The notes: a model not told the origin generated them from the letters alone. A stretch of DNA of 64,000 nt from PALSA-693 sp963834725 (GCA_963834725.1 CAWICN010000001.1:1426001-1490000); one strand, 5' to 3'; shown: positions 1 to 7,501, counted from the stretch's first letter. Numbers and translations are program-made.

Positions 1-1
1 T

Positions 2-154
2 CCCCGGCTCACGATCGGCTTATACGCCGATGCTGTCGATGAGCGCGACCGCGACGCGGCAGCCCTTCTCGGGTCGCTGCTATACGGCTCGCGGGATGGA
101 CGCGGGATGACACGCGAAACCGGCCGACGCGTCGAGGCACTGACAGCGCTCTGA
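2..154 (+). CDS. C-terminal end of a site-specific tyrosine recombinase (integrase), 5' end outside the window
   Basis: Only the last 50 codons are visible, ending in TGA. The peptide has the arrangement typical of tyrosine-recombinase C-termini: a 'TIGLYADAVDERDR' stretch with the candidate catalytic Tyr, followed by an Ala/Leu-rich helix (AAALLGSLLYG). This matches the T-x-x-x-Y-x-H...D-R-x-A-A pattern of actinobacterial phage and ICE integrases. The gene ends 16 bp from the 3' end of a tRNA-Ala gene, the classic position of an integrase beside its attachment site. The family call rests on a short segment, so it is moderate. The rest of the gene and any mobile element should lie to the left of the window. 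Confidence 0.55.
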   Translation, partial: PRLTIGLYADAVDERDRDAAALLGSLLYGSRDGRGMTRETGRRVEALTAL

Positions 155-170
155 CCAGCGGCTTCGTGGG

Positions 171-244
171 TGGAGGTGATGGGACTTGAACCCACGACTT
201 CTACGATGCGAACGTAGCGCTCTACCGAACTGAGCTACACCCCC
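171..244 (-). tRNA. tRNA-Ala (anticodon CGC)
   Basis: The reverse strand folds into a full cloverleaf. The acceptor stem GGGGGTG pairs with CACCTCC and contains a G3:U70 wobble, the alanine identity element. The D-arm contains TAGCTCAGTTCGGTAGAGC. The anticodon stem CTACG/CGTAG encloses loop TTCGCAT (anticodon CGC, reading GCG). The T-arm is GTGGG-TTCAAGT-CCCAT, and the discriminator base is A. The CCA end is not encoded (CCC follows). The gene's 3' end faces the integrase fragment, so it probably supplied the integration site. Confidence 0.96.
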
Positions 245-278
245 GACACGGGAACGGCCAGCGTAGCGCGCCCACGGC

Positions 279-965
279 TCATGGTTGTTCCGCTCTCCGC
301 TCGAGCGCAGCCTGGAGTCGGAACTGGAGGAGGGTGGTGGTCAGGTCGCTCCGGGTACGCTCCAGCACGGCCCGGAGGGCGTCCGCGCTGCGGCGGAGCC
401 CGCCGGTGATGGCATCCGGAAAGTCCACGCCGACGATCAGCTCGTAGGCGTCCTCCATGGTGGCGAGCAGGCGTTCGGCGACCTCGGCCTGGCCCTCCCG
501 GAGCCGGTCGAGGAGATGACGGCGCAACTCCGACGCCGCTTCGGCCAGGCCGTTGAGCCAGGCCTGCGCCTCCACCTGGAGGTCCACGTGGCCCGGCAGG
601 GCGCTCCCCGACACCAATGCGGCGGTCAGGGCCGCCTCCGCATACTCCTTTTCGGCGTCGTGCAGGAAGCCGGCGTACGCCACCCTCGGAAATGCATGGA
701 CCGCCTCCTGCGCCTGCCGCAACGCCGCTTCGGATTCGGCGAGGTAAGCCTGCGCCTTTTCGGGCTGCTGGCGGTGAATGGCCCGGATGGCGCTGCCGGC
801 AGCCTGGATCACCCGCCGGCAGGGGGGAAGGCCGGCTTCGCGGGCAGCGTTGGCTGCACGGAGCTCCGCTACGGCGGCGTCGACGAGGCGGGCCACACCC
901 TCCGGACGGGAGTCAGCTACACTCTCCGGACGGGGGCCTTCACCGCCCACCGCCTCAGGGCTCAT
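279..965 (-). CDS. Translin-family protein
   Basis: A 228-residue, nearly all-helical protein. It carries translin-superfamily signatures: 'CRRVIQAAGSAIRAIHR' near residue 50, 'DAEKEYAEAALTAALV' near residue 103, 'WLNGLAEAASELRRHLLD' near residue 135 and 'DFPDAITGGLRRSADALR' near residue 180. Translin and TRAX are nucleic-acid-binding helical proteins; prokaryotic members are known but their role is poorly defined. The acidic residues in the AEKEYAEA segment could belong to a TRAX-like metal site, which is inference. The gene is monocistronic as far as visible. The first 25 residues are low in complexity, so the true start could be slightly downstream. Confidence 0.8.
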   Translation of the reverse strand: MSPEAVGGEGPRPESVADSRPEGVARLVDAAVAELRAANAAREAGLPPCRRVIQAAGSAIRAIHRQQPEKAQAYLAESEAALRQAQEAVHAFPRVAYAGFLHDAEKEYAEAALTAALVSGSALPGHVDLQVEAQAWLNGLAEAASELRRHLLDRLREGQAEVAERLLATMEDAYELIVGVDFPDAITGGLRRSADALRAVLERTRSDLTTTLLQFRLQAALERRAEQP

Positions 966-1050
966 CTACGTCACTGATCACTGGTGGGCCATTGATCCGG
1001 CCGAACGAGCGGTGATCGCTTCAGGGAGTCGCCGGACGGTACGAAGCCGG

Positions 1051-1692
1051 TCAGTTGGCGGCGCGACGGAGGCTGAGCTCCCCGTAGCCCTGGCTCAGTT
1101 GGTACGCAGGTTGGGAGCGACCAACCTGATGCCGCGGATGCACAAAGGCCAGCCTCATCGCTCGTTCCGAAGCGAGGCGGCCGATACGGATGAGCAGGGC
1201 CAGATAGACGAAGAAGAAGGTGTCGAATGCCACCTGGACGGCCCAGATGACCTTCAGCCTCAGGATGAGGGCCACCAGCAAGGTCCCGAGCACCCCGGCG
1301 AACAGCGCGAACAACACGTCCCGGCGCCGCTTCTGGGCTTGCCGGCGCCGAACAGCGGCTGCTGACGGGGGGCGGCGGCCGACCCTCAAACCACCTGCCG
1401 CTCCGACCGTTGATCGGTCCCCGTAGCCGCGGAGCGGCGACGGACCCCGTCGTACCGGCTGGCGGTAGAGGGTGGACAGGCGGTAGAGGTCCGGGCGGGC
1501 GCCCCTGACTGGACCACCGCGGAGTCGGTGGGCCGGCGCCACTGTGACCGGCACGGCTCGCGCCAGCACAGACAGGTGCCGACGGAACGAGGTAACCGAG
1601 TCGTAGAGGCCGCCGTCGGTCCGTGACCGCAACCACGACACCAGCAGAACGCCCCAAATAACTGCGAGCACCAGCAGAACCACAGTAGTCAA
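1051..1692 (-). CDS. GlpR/SepX-like membrane protein, candidate partner of the gephyrin-like Glp
   Basis: A 213-residue protein with an N-terminal membrane helix (MTTVVLLVLAVIWGVLLVSW), a charged 'SFRRHLSVLARA' stretch, a basic disordered middle and two further hydrophobic helices near residues 123-160. This one-plus-two helix layout and the position downstream of galU and moeA match the actinobacterial membrane protein described as GlpR (Corynebacterium) or SepX (Streptomyces). That protein binds the MoeA-like Glp and organises cell division and polar growth. Assignment is by architecture and synteny only. The start is TTG at 1692, or GTG at 1683 with a better-spaced GAGGAG. Confidence 0.55.
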   Translation of the reverse strand: MTTVVLLVLAVIWGVLLVSWLRSRTDGGLYDSVTSFRRHLSVLARAVPVTVAPAHRLRGGPVRGARPDLYRLSTLYRQPVRRGPSPLRGYGDRSTVGAAGGLRVGRRPPSAAAVRRRQAQKRRRDVLFALFAGVLGTLLVALILRLKVIWAVQVAFDTFFFVYLALLIRIGRLASERAMRLAFVHPRHQVGRSQPAYQLSQGYGELSLRRAAN

Positions 1693-1838
1693 GACTCCTC
1701 GGCCTACTCGTCGGTCTCAGGGACCGTACGTCACCCCGGACGCGCAGTGGTGGATGTCCACCCCGACCCGCCCGGGGGGTCGGGTCCGCCGCTCGCCCTC
1801 TTCTCGGAATTGCCGATAACCGCCCGCTGCTCAGATTG

Positions 1839-1885
1839 CCAGGGGGAAAGGTAGCCCTGGTAACGCCGGCGCGCCAGAGCGCGCC
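1839..1885. other. Two consecutive inverted repeats in the moaC-glpR intergenic gap
   Basis: The 252-bp gap 1693-1944 has no credible gene. It contains two hairpin-forming repeats: ccaggg (1839-1844) pairing with ccctgg (1855-1860), and ggcgcg (1868-1873) pairing with cgcgcc (1880-1885). They follow the moaC stop on the minus strand and could terminate the moa transcript or form a leader for the downstream membrane-protein gene. No U-run follows on the minus strand, and the sequence does not match a molybdenum-cofactor riboswitch that I recognise. Confidence 0.4.
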
Positions 1886-1944
1886 GAAATCCTTTCTTGC
1901 TGGCCGGTCGGACTACCGGGTCGACTACTGACTACCGGCTCGGA

Positions 1945-2529
1945 TTATCGGGACGGATCGGCTTCCTGGCCCCCGACCGGATCTTCGATCCGGTCGTCGA
2001 GGCTGACGACCGGATTGGAGGCGGTATTGGTCAGCGGGTCGCCGAGATCGTTGGTGTGGCGGCGCCAATGCCCGCTCCGGCCGCCTGTCTTCTCCCACAA
2101 GGCCAGCTCACCGATGACCATGGACCGGTCCGCCGACTTGCACATGTCGTAGATAGTGAGGGCCGCCACCGCGCAAGCGGTCATGGCCTCCATTTCCACG
2201 CCCGTCCGGTCGACGGTCTCGACCTGTGTCTCCACCTCGACAAAATCGTCGCCCAGAGTGAAGTTGATCGTCACCGCTCCCACCAGCAGCGGATGGCACA
2301 GCGGGATCAGATCCGCCGTGCGCTTCGCCGCCTGGATGCCGGCGATCCGGGCCGCACCGAGCACATCACCCTTGGTGATGGCGTTGCTGGCCACCTTGCC
2401 GGTTGTCTCGGGCTTCATGAATACCCTGCACCGCGAAATGGCCCGCCGGTGGGTGGCCTCTTTGGGTGTCACATCCACCATGCGGGCTCGACCCAGCGGA
2501 TCCAGATGCGTGAGGCCGCGGTCGGACAT
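1945..2529 (-). CDS. moaC: Cyclic pyranopterin monophosphate synthase MoaC
   Basis: A 194-residue protein. MoaC converts the 3',8-cyclo-dihydro-GTP made by MoaA into cyclic pyranopterin monophosphate, the first stable molybdenum-cofactor intermediate. Diagnostic segments are 'GRARMVDVTPKEATHR' at the N-terminus, 'NAITKGDVLGAARIAGIQ', 'TADLIPLCHPL' and 'TGVEMEAMTACAVAALTIYD'. The last 30 residues extend beyond the usual end and are not conserved-looking. moaA lies 101 bp upstream on the same strand. A TAGACT hexamer ends 6 nt before the ATG, suggesting that a leaderless moaC transcript can start inside the gap. Confidence 0.96.
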   Translation of the reverse strand: MSDRGLTHLDPLGRARMVDVTPKEATHRRAISRCRVFMKPETTGKVASNAITKGDVLGAARIAGIQAAKRTADLIPLCHPLLVGAVTINFTLGDDFVEVETQVETVDRTGVEMEAMTACAVAALTIYDMCKSADRSMVIGELALWEKTGGRSGHWRRHTNDLGDPLTNTASNPVVSLDDRIEDPVGGQEADPSR

Positions 2530-2535
2530 GGCCGT

Positions 2536-2541
2536 AGTCTA
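2536..2541 (-). promoter_or_regulatory. -10-like hexamer giving a leaderless moaC start
   Basis: On the minus strand TAGACT is followed by 6 nt and then the moaC ATG. This is the TAnnnT-N6/7-start geometry of leaderless actinobacterial transcripts. No -35 is evident, as is common for this promoter class. Confidence 0.4.
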
Positions 2542-2630
2542 CCCGGGACCGTCCCGACCGGCCGAACGACAGGCGGGCAGCCCGGAGCGGACTGCGGAGC
2601 CCGGATCTGGACGGCTCAGAGCCGGGCGGC

Positions 2631-3626
2631 TCAGCCCCCGATCTGGCTCATGCTGCGGGCGGGCCGGATGAAATGCACCTGGCCGATCGAATGACCGGCC
2701 CACTTGCGCCCCACCTCGGCCTCGATCGCGGCGGCCAGGTCGTCATCGCTCCCCCCGCTGCGGAGTATGCCCCGCAGGTCGGTCTCGCGCACCGAGAACA
2801 GGCAATTGCGGAGCTGCCCTTCCGCGGTCAGGCGGATCCGGTCGCACGATTCGCAGAACGGACGGGTCACGCTGGCGATCACCCCGACCCGGCCGCCCCC
2901 GTCGGCATAGCGATAGGACTCGGCGGGGGCAGAGTCCCGCACGGTGCCGCCCGAAGGTGCGACCAGCGGCCACACGGAGTCGATGCTGTCGATGATCTCG
3001 CTGGCCGGCACCACCTGGTCCCGGCTCCACTGGCCGCCACCGTCGAGGGGCATCCATTCGATGAAGCGCAACTCCACACCCTTGGCCCGACCGAAGGCGG
3101 CGAAATCGAGGATCTCGTCGTCGTTGAGGCCCCGAACCACGACACAGTTGACCTTGACCGGATCGAGACCAGCGACCAGGGCGGCGTCGATGCCGGCCAG
3201 GACCTGTTCGAGGGCGTCGCGGCGGGTGATGCCGGCAAAGCGCTCTCGTTGCAGCGAATCGCAGGAGATGTTGATGCGCCGCAGCCCGGCCCGGGCCAGG
3301 TCGCCCGCCTGGTGGGTGAGAGTGGCGCCGTTGGTGGTCATGGCCAGATCGACGCCGAGAGCGGCCAGCCGCTGGACCAGGACAGGCAGGTGGGCCCGGA
3401 CCGTCGGCTCGCCACCGGTGATGCGAATGCTGTCGAACCCGAATCGCTCCACGCAGACCGCCGCCACCCGGGTCAGCTCCTCGTAGGTGAGCAGCTCGTT
3501 GCGGGGCAGCCACTTCATCCCCTCTTCGGGCATGCAGTACTGGCAGCGGAAGTTGCACCGGTCCGTTATCGAGATCCGCAGGTCGCGGACCGTCCGGTCG
3601 TAGGGATCGACAAGCGGGGTGCTCAC
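2631..3626 (-). CDS. moaA: GTP 3',8-cyclase MoaA (radical SAM)
   Basis: A 331-residue radical SAM enzyme that cyclises GTP in the first step of molybdenum-cofactor synthesis. The N-terminal cluster motif is 'CNFRCQYCMPEEG' near residues 24-36. The C-terminal second [4Fe-4S] site has Cys residues in 'FCESCDRIRLTAEGQLRNC' near residues 256-275. The chain ends in Gly-Gly, the functionally important MoaA tail. The start is GTG, 11 bp after the moeA stop, so it lies in one block with moeA and moaC. A TAGGCT hexamer lies 8 nt before the GTG, so an internal leaderless start is possible. Confidence 0.97.
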   Translation of the reverse strand: MSTPLVDPYDRTVRDLRISITDRCNFRCQYCMPEEGMKWLPRNELLTYEELTRVAAVCVERFGFDSIRITGGEPTVRAHLPVLVQRLAALGVDLAMTTNGATLTHQAGDLARAGLRRINISCDSLQRERFAGITRRDALEQVLAGIDAALVAGLDPVKVNCVVVRGLNDDEILDFAAFGRAKGVELRFIEWMPLDGGGQWSRDQVVPASEIIDSIDSVWPLVAPSGGTVRDSAPAESYRYADGGGRVGVIASVTRPFCESCDRIRLTAEGQLRNCLFSVRETDLRGILRSGGSDDDLAAAIEAEVGRKWAGHSIGQVHFIRPARSMSQIGG

Positions 3627-3637
3627 AGTCGTCCAGC

Positions 3638-4858
3638 CTAGGGGCCGAGCAGAAGTACAGGCACGTCGTCGCCCTCCGCCACGCGAACGTCGGGTGCGAC
3701 CACCGCCAGGCCGCCGGCCAGCGCCATGGCGTACAGCTGGTGGGAGCCCTGGCCGCCGGCGCTGCGGACGTGATAGCGGCCATCGCGGGCCACTTCCACC
3801 TCAACCCGGGCAAAGGTGGTGCGCCCGTCGCCGGCGCCGCCCCAGCCGCCGTCGTCCACGATCGAGGGCACCAGCGGCCGGTGGAGATCGGTGTCGGCTC
3901 GGCCGGCCATCCGGCGCAACCCGGGCCGGGCCAGCACCTCGTAGCTCACCATGGACGACACCGGGTTGCCGGGCAACCCGAACACCGGAGTGGCACCGAC
4001 CCGGCCGAAGGCGAACGGCTTGGCCGGTCGGATGGCAACCTGCATCCAGTGCATGACGCCGATCCGGTCGAGGACCACCTTGACCAGATCGAAATCGCCC
4101 ATGCTCACCCCGCCGCTCGTCAACACGGCATCGCAGCGGGCGGCACCGTCCACCAGCCGTCGCTCGATGTCCGCCTCATCGTCCCGGGCGATACCGAGGT
4201 CCACCGCGGTAAACCCGTCCCGGCGTAGCAGCGCCATGAGCGTGCGCCGGTTGGAGTCCCGGATCTGGCCCGGGAGCAACGCCCCGCCCCCTTCGACCAG
4301 CTCGTCACCGGTGGAAAGCACACCGACAACGGGGGCCGGCACGACGGCCACCTTTTCCCTGCCAACACTGCACAGCACGCCAACGTGACCGGGACCGAGA
4401 ACGGTGCCGGCGCGGAAGACCTCCTGGCCGGCCACCACGTCCTCGCCGGCGCCTCGCACATGCTCGCCGGCGGTCACCGGGGCGGACACCCACACCTGAT
4501 CGCCATCGCTCCGCGTGGTCTCGACGATGGCCACGGCGTCGGCACCCTCGGGGAAAGGAGCGCCGGTCATGATGCGCAGCGCCTCGCCCGGCCCGACCAG
4601 GACGCCGGGAGCCTGGCCGGCCGCCAACGTGCCGATCACCGTCAACCGGGACGGGTCCGCACTGCTGGCCTTGGCCACGTCGGCGGCCCGCACCGCGTAC
4701 CCGTCCATGGCCGTGTTGGGGAAGGGAGGCACATTGTCGGCGGCGGTCACCGGTTCGGCCAGTACCAGCCCAACGGCTTCGCCCACCTCTACCGGGCTGG
4801 ACGGTCTGGGCACACAGGCGTCGATGACTTCGGCCTGGGCGTCGGCGAGGGGGATCAT
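3638..4858 (-). CDS. moeA: Molybdopterin molybdotransferase MoeA / Glp-like gephyrin homologue
   Basis: A 406-residue protein with the MoeA fold: an N-terminal domain with 'FPNTAMDGYAVRAADV', the 'IMTGAPFPEGADAVAIVE' motif, the MogA-like core with 'GDELVEGGG' and 'SGGVSMGDFDLVKVVLDRIG', and 'FGLPGNPVSSMVSYEVL' before domain IV. MoeA inserts molybdate into adenylylated molybdopterin. In Actinobacteria the copy downstream of galU can act as Glp, a gephyrin-like partner of a membrane receptor and FtsZ. Synteny with galU and a GlpR-like gene allows that role here, but moaA and moaC next door argue for, or in addition to, cofactor synthesis. The stop of galU overlaps its ATG by 4 nt. Confidence 0.92.
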   Translation of the reverse strand: MIPLADAQAEVIDACVPRPSSPVEVGEAVGLVLAEPVTAADNVPPFPNTAMDGYAVRAADVAKASSADPSRLTVIGTLAAGQAPGVLVGPGEALRIMTGAPFPEGADAVAIVETTRSDGDQVWVSAPVTAGEHVRGAGEDVVAGQEVFRAGTVLGPGHVGVLCSVGREKVAVVPAPVVGVLSTGDELVEGGGALLPGQIRDSNRRTLMALLRRDGFTAVDLGIARDDEADIERRLVDGAARCDAVLTSGGVSMGDFDLVKVVLDRIGVMHWMQVAIRPAKPFAFGRVGATPVFGLPGNPVSSMVSYEVLARPGLRRMAGRADTDLHRPLVPSIVDDGGWGGAGDGRTTFARVEVEVARDGRYHVRSAGGQGSHQLYAMALAGGLAVVAPDVRVAEGDDVPVLLLGP

Positions 4859-5730
4859 GACGATCTCAGCCGTTCCTGCAGGAAGGCGCGCAACGGCGGC
4901 CCGATGTCGTCCCGCTCCAGCGCCAGTTCGAAAGTGGCCTTGAGATAGTCCAGCTTGTTGCCGACGTCGAAGCGGCCCTCGCTGAACGTGTGGCCGTAGA
5001 CCGGCTCAGTCGCCAGCAGGATCTTGATGGCGTCGGTGAGCTGGATCTCGCCGCCCCGGCCGGGTGTGGTCCGGGCGATGGCGTCGAAGATGGCAGGGGT
5101 CAGGACGTAACGGCCCATGACCCCAAGGTTCGAGGGCGCCTCCTCCGGGCTTGGCTTCTCCACCAGATCGTGGACCCGTACCAGTGATTCGTCTAAATCC
5201 TCGGCCGCGACGCTCCCGTAGAGCGAGATCTCGTCCCTGGCGACCTTCTTGAGGGCCAATACCGAGGCGCCGTATCGCTCGTGGGCGGCCAGCATGCCCG
5301 CCAGGATCCCGGACTTCTCGTGCATGATGTCGTCGGGGAGCATGACCACGAAGGCTTCGTCCCCCACATGATCCCGGGCCATTGAGACGGCATGGCCGAG
5401 GCCGAGAGGTTCGCCCTGACGTACGTACTGCATGGTGGCGAGGGTGGCGATGGCGCGGAGCTCGTCGAGTTGCTGGTGCTTGCCGGCCTCTTCGAGTCGA
5501 CGTTCCAGCTCGAACGACCGGTCGAAATGGTCCTCCAGGCTGCCCTTGCCCCTCCCTGTCACGACCACGATGTCGGTGATCCCGTTCTGCGCCGCTTCCT
5601 CGACCACGTACTGGATGGCCGGCTTGTCCACCAGGGGCACCATCTCCTTGGGCTGGGCCTTCGCGGCGGGGAGGAACCGGGTACCCAGGCCGGCCGCAGG
5701 AATGACCGCTTTCTTTACCGCGTGAGCCAC
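4855..5730 (-). CDS. galU: UTP-glucose-1-phosphate uridylyltransferase GalU
   Basis: A 291-residue enzyme making UDP-glucose from UTP and glucose-1-phosphate for cell-envelope and trehalose precursors. The nucleotide-binding signature 'PAAGLGTRFLPAAKAQPKEM' is at residues 11-30, followed by 'PLVDKPAIQYVVEEA'. Also present are 'DIVVVTGRGKGSLEDHFD', 'GLGHAVSMARDHVGDEAFVV', 'MLPDDIMHEK' and 'GRFDVGNKLDYLKATFELA' near the C-terminus. It is the first gene of the galU-moeA-moaA-moaC block and is divergent from fmdB across a 238-bp gap. Confidence 0.97.
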   Translation of the reverse strand: MAHAVKKAVIPAAGLGTRFLPAAKAQPKEMVPLVDKPAIQYVVEEAAQNGITDIVVVTGRGKGSLEDHFDRSFELERRLEEAGKHQQLDELRAIATLATMQYVRQGEPLGLGHAVSMARDHVGDEAFVVMLPDDIMHEKSGILAGMLAAHERYGASVLALKKVARDEISLYGSVAAEDLDESLVRVHDLVEKPSPEEAPSNLGVMGRYVLTPAIFDAIARTTPGRGGEIQLTDAIKILLATEPVYGHTFSEGRFDVGNKLDYLKATFELALERDDIGPPLRAFLQERLRSS

Positions 5731-5906
5731 CCGGTTGTTCTACCACCACCGAGGCGGTCGCAAGCACCCTGAAGACAGAGGCCGGCCGCTCGTCCGCAAA
5801 TCACATCTCTCGTCGTGGAGTCCTGGCGAACGTGCGAACCGCCGGCGGCTCTCATCCGCGAGTTCTTGCGACGATCTCGTCGCCGCCAATCATCGCTACG
5901 GTCCAG

Positions 5907-5938
5907 TACAATTGGCAGTCGAGCGGTGAGAGTGCTAA
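5907..5938 (+). promoter_or_regulatory. CIRCE-like HrcA operator with overlapping TACAAT -10 upstream of fmdB
   Basis: TTGGCAGTC (5912-5920), a 9-bp spacer and GAGTGCTAA (5930-5938) match the CIRCE consensus TTAGCACTC-N9-GAGTGCTAA. The right half is perfect and the left half has two mismatches. A TACAAT hexamer at 5907-5912 touches the left arm, so repressor binding would block transcription initiation. The site lies 31 bp before the fmdB ATG in the galU/fmdB divergent region. HrcA is the known CIRCE repressor; its gene is not in this window. Confidence 0.75.
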
Positions 5939-5968
5939 CCCTACGTCCTGAGGGAGGATCCCGACCGC

Positions 5969-6388
5969 ATGCCGACCTACGAATACGCATGCAAGAGCTG
6001 TGGAGAGCATGTCGAGGTGGTGCAGTCGTTCAAAGATGACCCCTTGACCGAGTGCCCGGCGTGCGGGGGTCCGCTGCGCAAGGTGTTCGGCAACATCGGC
6101 ATCGCCTTCAAGGGCAGCGGGTTCTACAAGACCGACAGCCGCAAGACGGCAGAGCCGGCGCGGGCGGGCGCGGGCGCCCGCCCGGATACCGGCTCGAGCT
6201 CGGAGTCCGGCTCGAGCTCCGATTCCGGCTCTGGTTCGGATTCGGGTGCGGGATCGGGATCGGGATCGGGGTCGGGGTCGGCCGGGGACGCCGGCGGCAA
6301 GAAGAACGAACGCACGGGAGCGTCGAAGGCCGCCGCAGCGACCGGAGCGGGCGGGTCGGGCTCCTCGTCCAGCGCGGCGGCATCGTAG
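5969..6388 (+). CDS. FmdB-family zinc-ribbon protein with long Gly/Ser tail
   Basis: A 139-residue protein. Residues 1-60 form the FmdB_reg zinc ribbon: 'MPTYEYACKSCGEH' supplies one CxxC pair and 'LTECPACGGPLRKVF' the second, then 'GIAFKGSGFYKTD'. The rest is a low-complexity Ser/Gly/Asp tail with tandem SGSGSG runs and a basic segment, variable in this family. The start has a clear RBS (GGGAGGA, 11 nt upstream). The family is often annotated as a putative regulator, but no biochemical role is firmly established. The CIRCE-like operator suggests heat-shock or proteostasis control. The next gene begins 7 bp downstream. Confidence 0.85.
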   Translation: MPTYEYACKSCGEHVEVVQSFKDDPLTECPACGGPLRKVFGNIGIAFKGSGFYKTDSRKTAEPARAGAGARPDTGSSSESGSSSDSGSGSDSGAGSGSGSGSGSAGDAGGKKNERTGASKAAAATGAGGSGSSSSAAAS

Positions 6389-6395
6389 AGCCCGG

Positions 6396-7202
6396 GTGGG
6401 CTCCCCGGTTCAGGCTGAGATCGCCGTAATCGGAGGTTCCGGCTTCTACCACTGGCTGGACCACGCCACCGAGGTCTCCCCCTCGACTCCCTACGGCCCC
6501 CCGTCCGCGCCCATCTCGATCGGGCGGGTCGCGGACCGGTCAGTCGCCTTCCTGCCCCGACACGGGCTCCGGCACGAGCTGGCACCCCACGCCGTCAACA
6601 GCCGGGCTAACCTGTGGGCGCTCCGGGACCTCGGGGTCAGCCGGGTCATCGGCCCGTGCGCGGTGGGGTCCCTGCGTCCCGATATCGACACCGGCGACGT
6701 GGTCGTGCTCGATCAATTGATCGACCGGACATGGGGCCGGGACGACACTTACCTTGACGGTGACGTGGTCGAGCACCTGAGCTTCGCCGACCCCTACTGC
6801 CCGGAGCTGCGCGCCGCCCTCGCAGGGGCCGGTTGGTCAGGCGGGAACCTGCACGAACGAGGGACGGTCGTGGTCGTACAGGGTCCCCGCTTCTCCACCC
6901 GGGCCGAGTCCCGCTTTTATTCGTCCGCCGGCGTGGATGTCATCAACATGACCCAGTACCCGGAGGCGTACCTGGCCCGGGAGCTCGGCCTCTGCTACGC
7001 CGGCCTGGCCCAGGTCAGCGACCGGGACGTGGGCGTCGAGGGCGACTCAGAGAGCCGTCCCGTCACCATGGAGGCGGTGTTGGCGGTGCTGGCCGCCAAC
7101 GTCGAACACACCCGCCGGCTGTTGGCGGCGGCCATCCCGGCCATCCCCGTCCATCCCGGGTGTGGGTGCGGGGGATCAGGGGCACCGAGCCTGCGGCGGT
7201 AG
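6396..7202 (+). CDS. Purine nucleoside / 5'-methylthioadenosine phosphorylase (MTAP family)
   Basis: A 268-residue member of the PNP/MTAP family that phosphorolyses methylthioadenosine or related purine nucleosides in methionine and purine salvage. It shows 'IAVIGGSGFYHWLD' at the N-terminus (phosphate loop), 'FLPRHGLRHELAPHAVNSRA', 'GPCAVGSLRPDIDTGDVVV', 'QGPRFSTRAESRFY' and 'DVINMTQYPEAYLARELGL'. Classical human-type MTAP has NMT-x-x-PE with a Gly before the loop; here it is NMTQYPE. Substrate preference (adenine versus hypoxanthine nucleoside) is therefore left open. GTG at 6396 is chosen because upstream codons overlap the fmdB tail. It is probably co-transcribed with fmdB. Confidence 0.85.
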   Translation: MGSPVQAEIAVIGGSGFYHWLDHATEVSPSTPYGPPSAPISIGRVADRSVAFLPRHGLRHELAPHAVNSRANLWALRDLGVSRVIGPCAVGSLRPDIDTGDVVVLDQLIDRTWGRDDTYLDGDVVEHLSFADPYCPELRAALAGAGWSGGNLHERGTVVVVQGPRFSTRAESRFYSSAGVDVINMTQYPEAYLARELGLCYAGLAQVSDRDVGVEGDSESRPVTMEAVLAVLAANVEHTRRLLAAAIPAIPVHPGCGCGGSGAPSLRR

Positions 7203-7207
7203 CTGAC

Positions 7208-7386
7208 GGGCCGGCGAGGGGCCGGCGAGGCGCCGGCGAGTCGAGGCGCCGGCGAGTCGAGGCGCCGGCGAGTCGAGGCGCGCGAGTCGAGGCGCCGGCG
7301 AGTCGAGGCGCCGGCGAGTCGAGGCACCGGGGAGTCCAGGCGCGAGGGAGTCCAGGCGCCGGGGAGTCCAGGCGCTGGGCAGGCGT
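7208..7386 (+). repeat. 16-bp GC-rich tandem repeat after the phosphorylase gene
   Basis: About ten imperfect copies of the unit GAGTCGAGGCGCCGGC, degrading at the right end to GAGTCCAGGCGCCGGG. The array starts within 10 bp of the upstream stop codon. The unit length is not a multiple of three, which fits non-coding DNA. Every unit contains GGCGCC, so the array could also fold. Confidence 0.9.
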
Positions 7387-7408
7387 CCCGTCGGTTGGGC
7401 CGGCTCGG

Positions 7409-7501
7409 ATTCTCTGCAGCGCGCCGCCCTTCAACCGGGCACAGATCGCGACAGAGAATGGCGGCGCGACCCTCAAAAGGGCGCCGTTTGCAACAGAAAA
7501 T
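7409..7501 (+). repeat. 93-bp structured intergenic repeat, copy 1
   Basis: It carries ATTCTCTG at the left end, CAGAGAAT at 7452-7459 and CAGAAAAT at 7494-7501, with two small hairpins (gccc-loop-gggc and ccct-loop-aggg) between them. The two right-hand motifs are 42 bp apart. A second copy with identical spacing lies at 16953-17045; a hand alignment gives about 65 identities in 93 without gaps. No protein is obvious. It sits between convergent genes, after the 16-bp array. Confidence 0.75.

Noticed and set aside
1839..1890. Possible molybdenum-cofactor or other riboswitch near the moa genes
   Set aside because: It lies downstream of moaC rather than upstream of a moa gene, and the conserved riboswitch core motifs I know are not visible; recorded only as hairpins.
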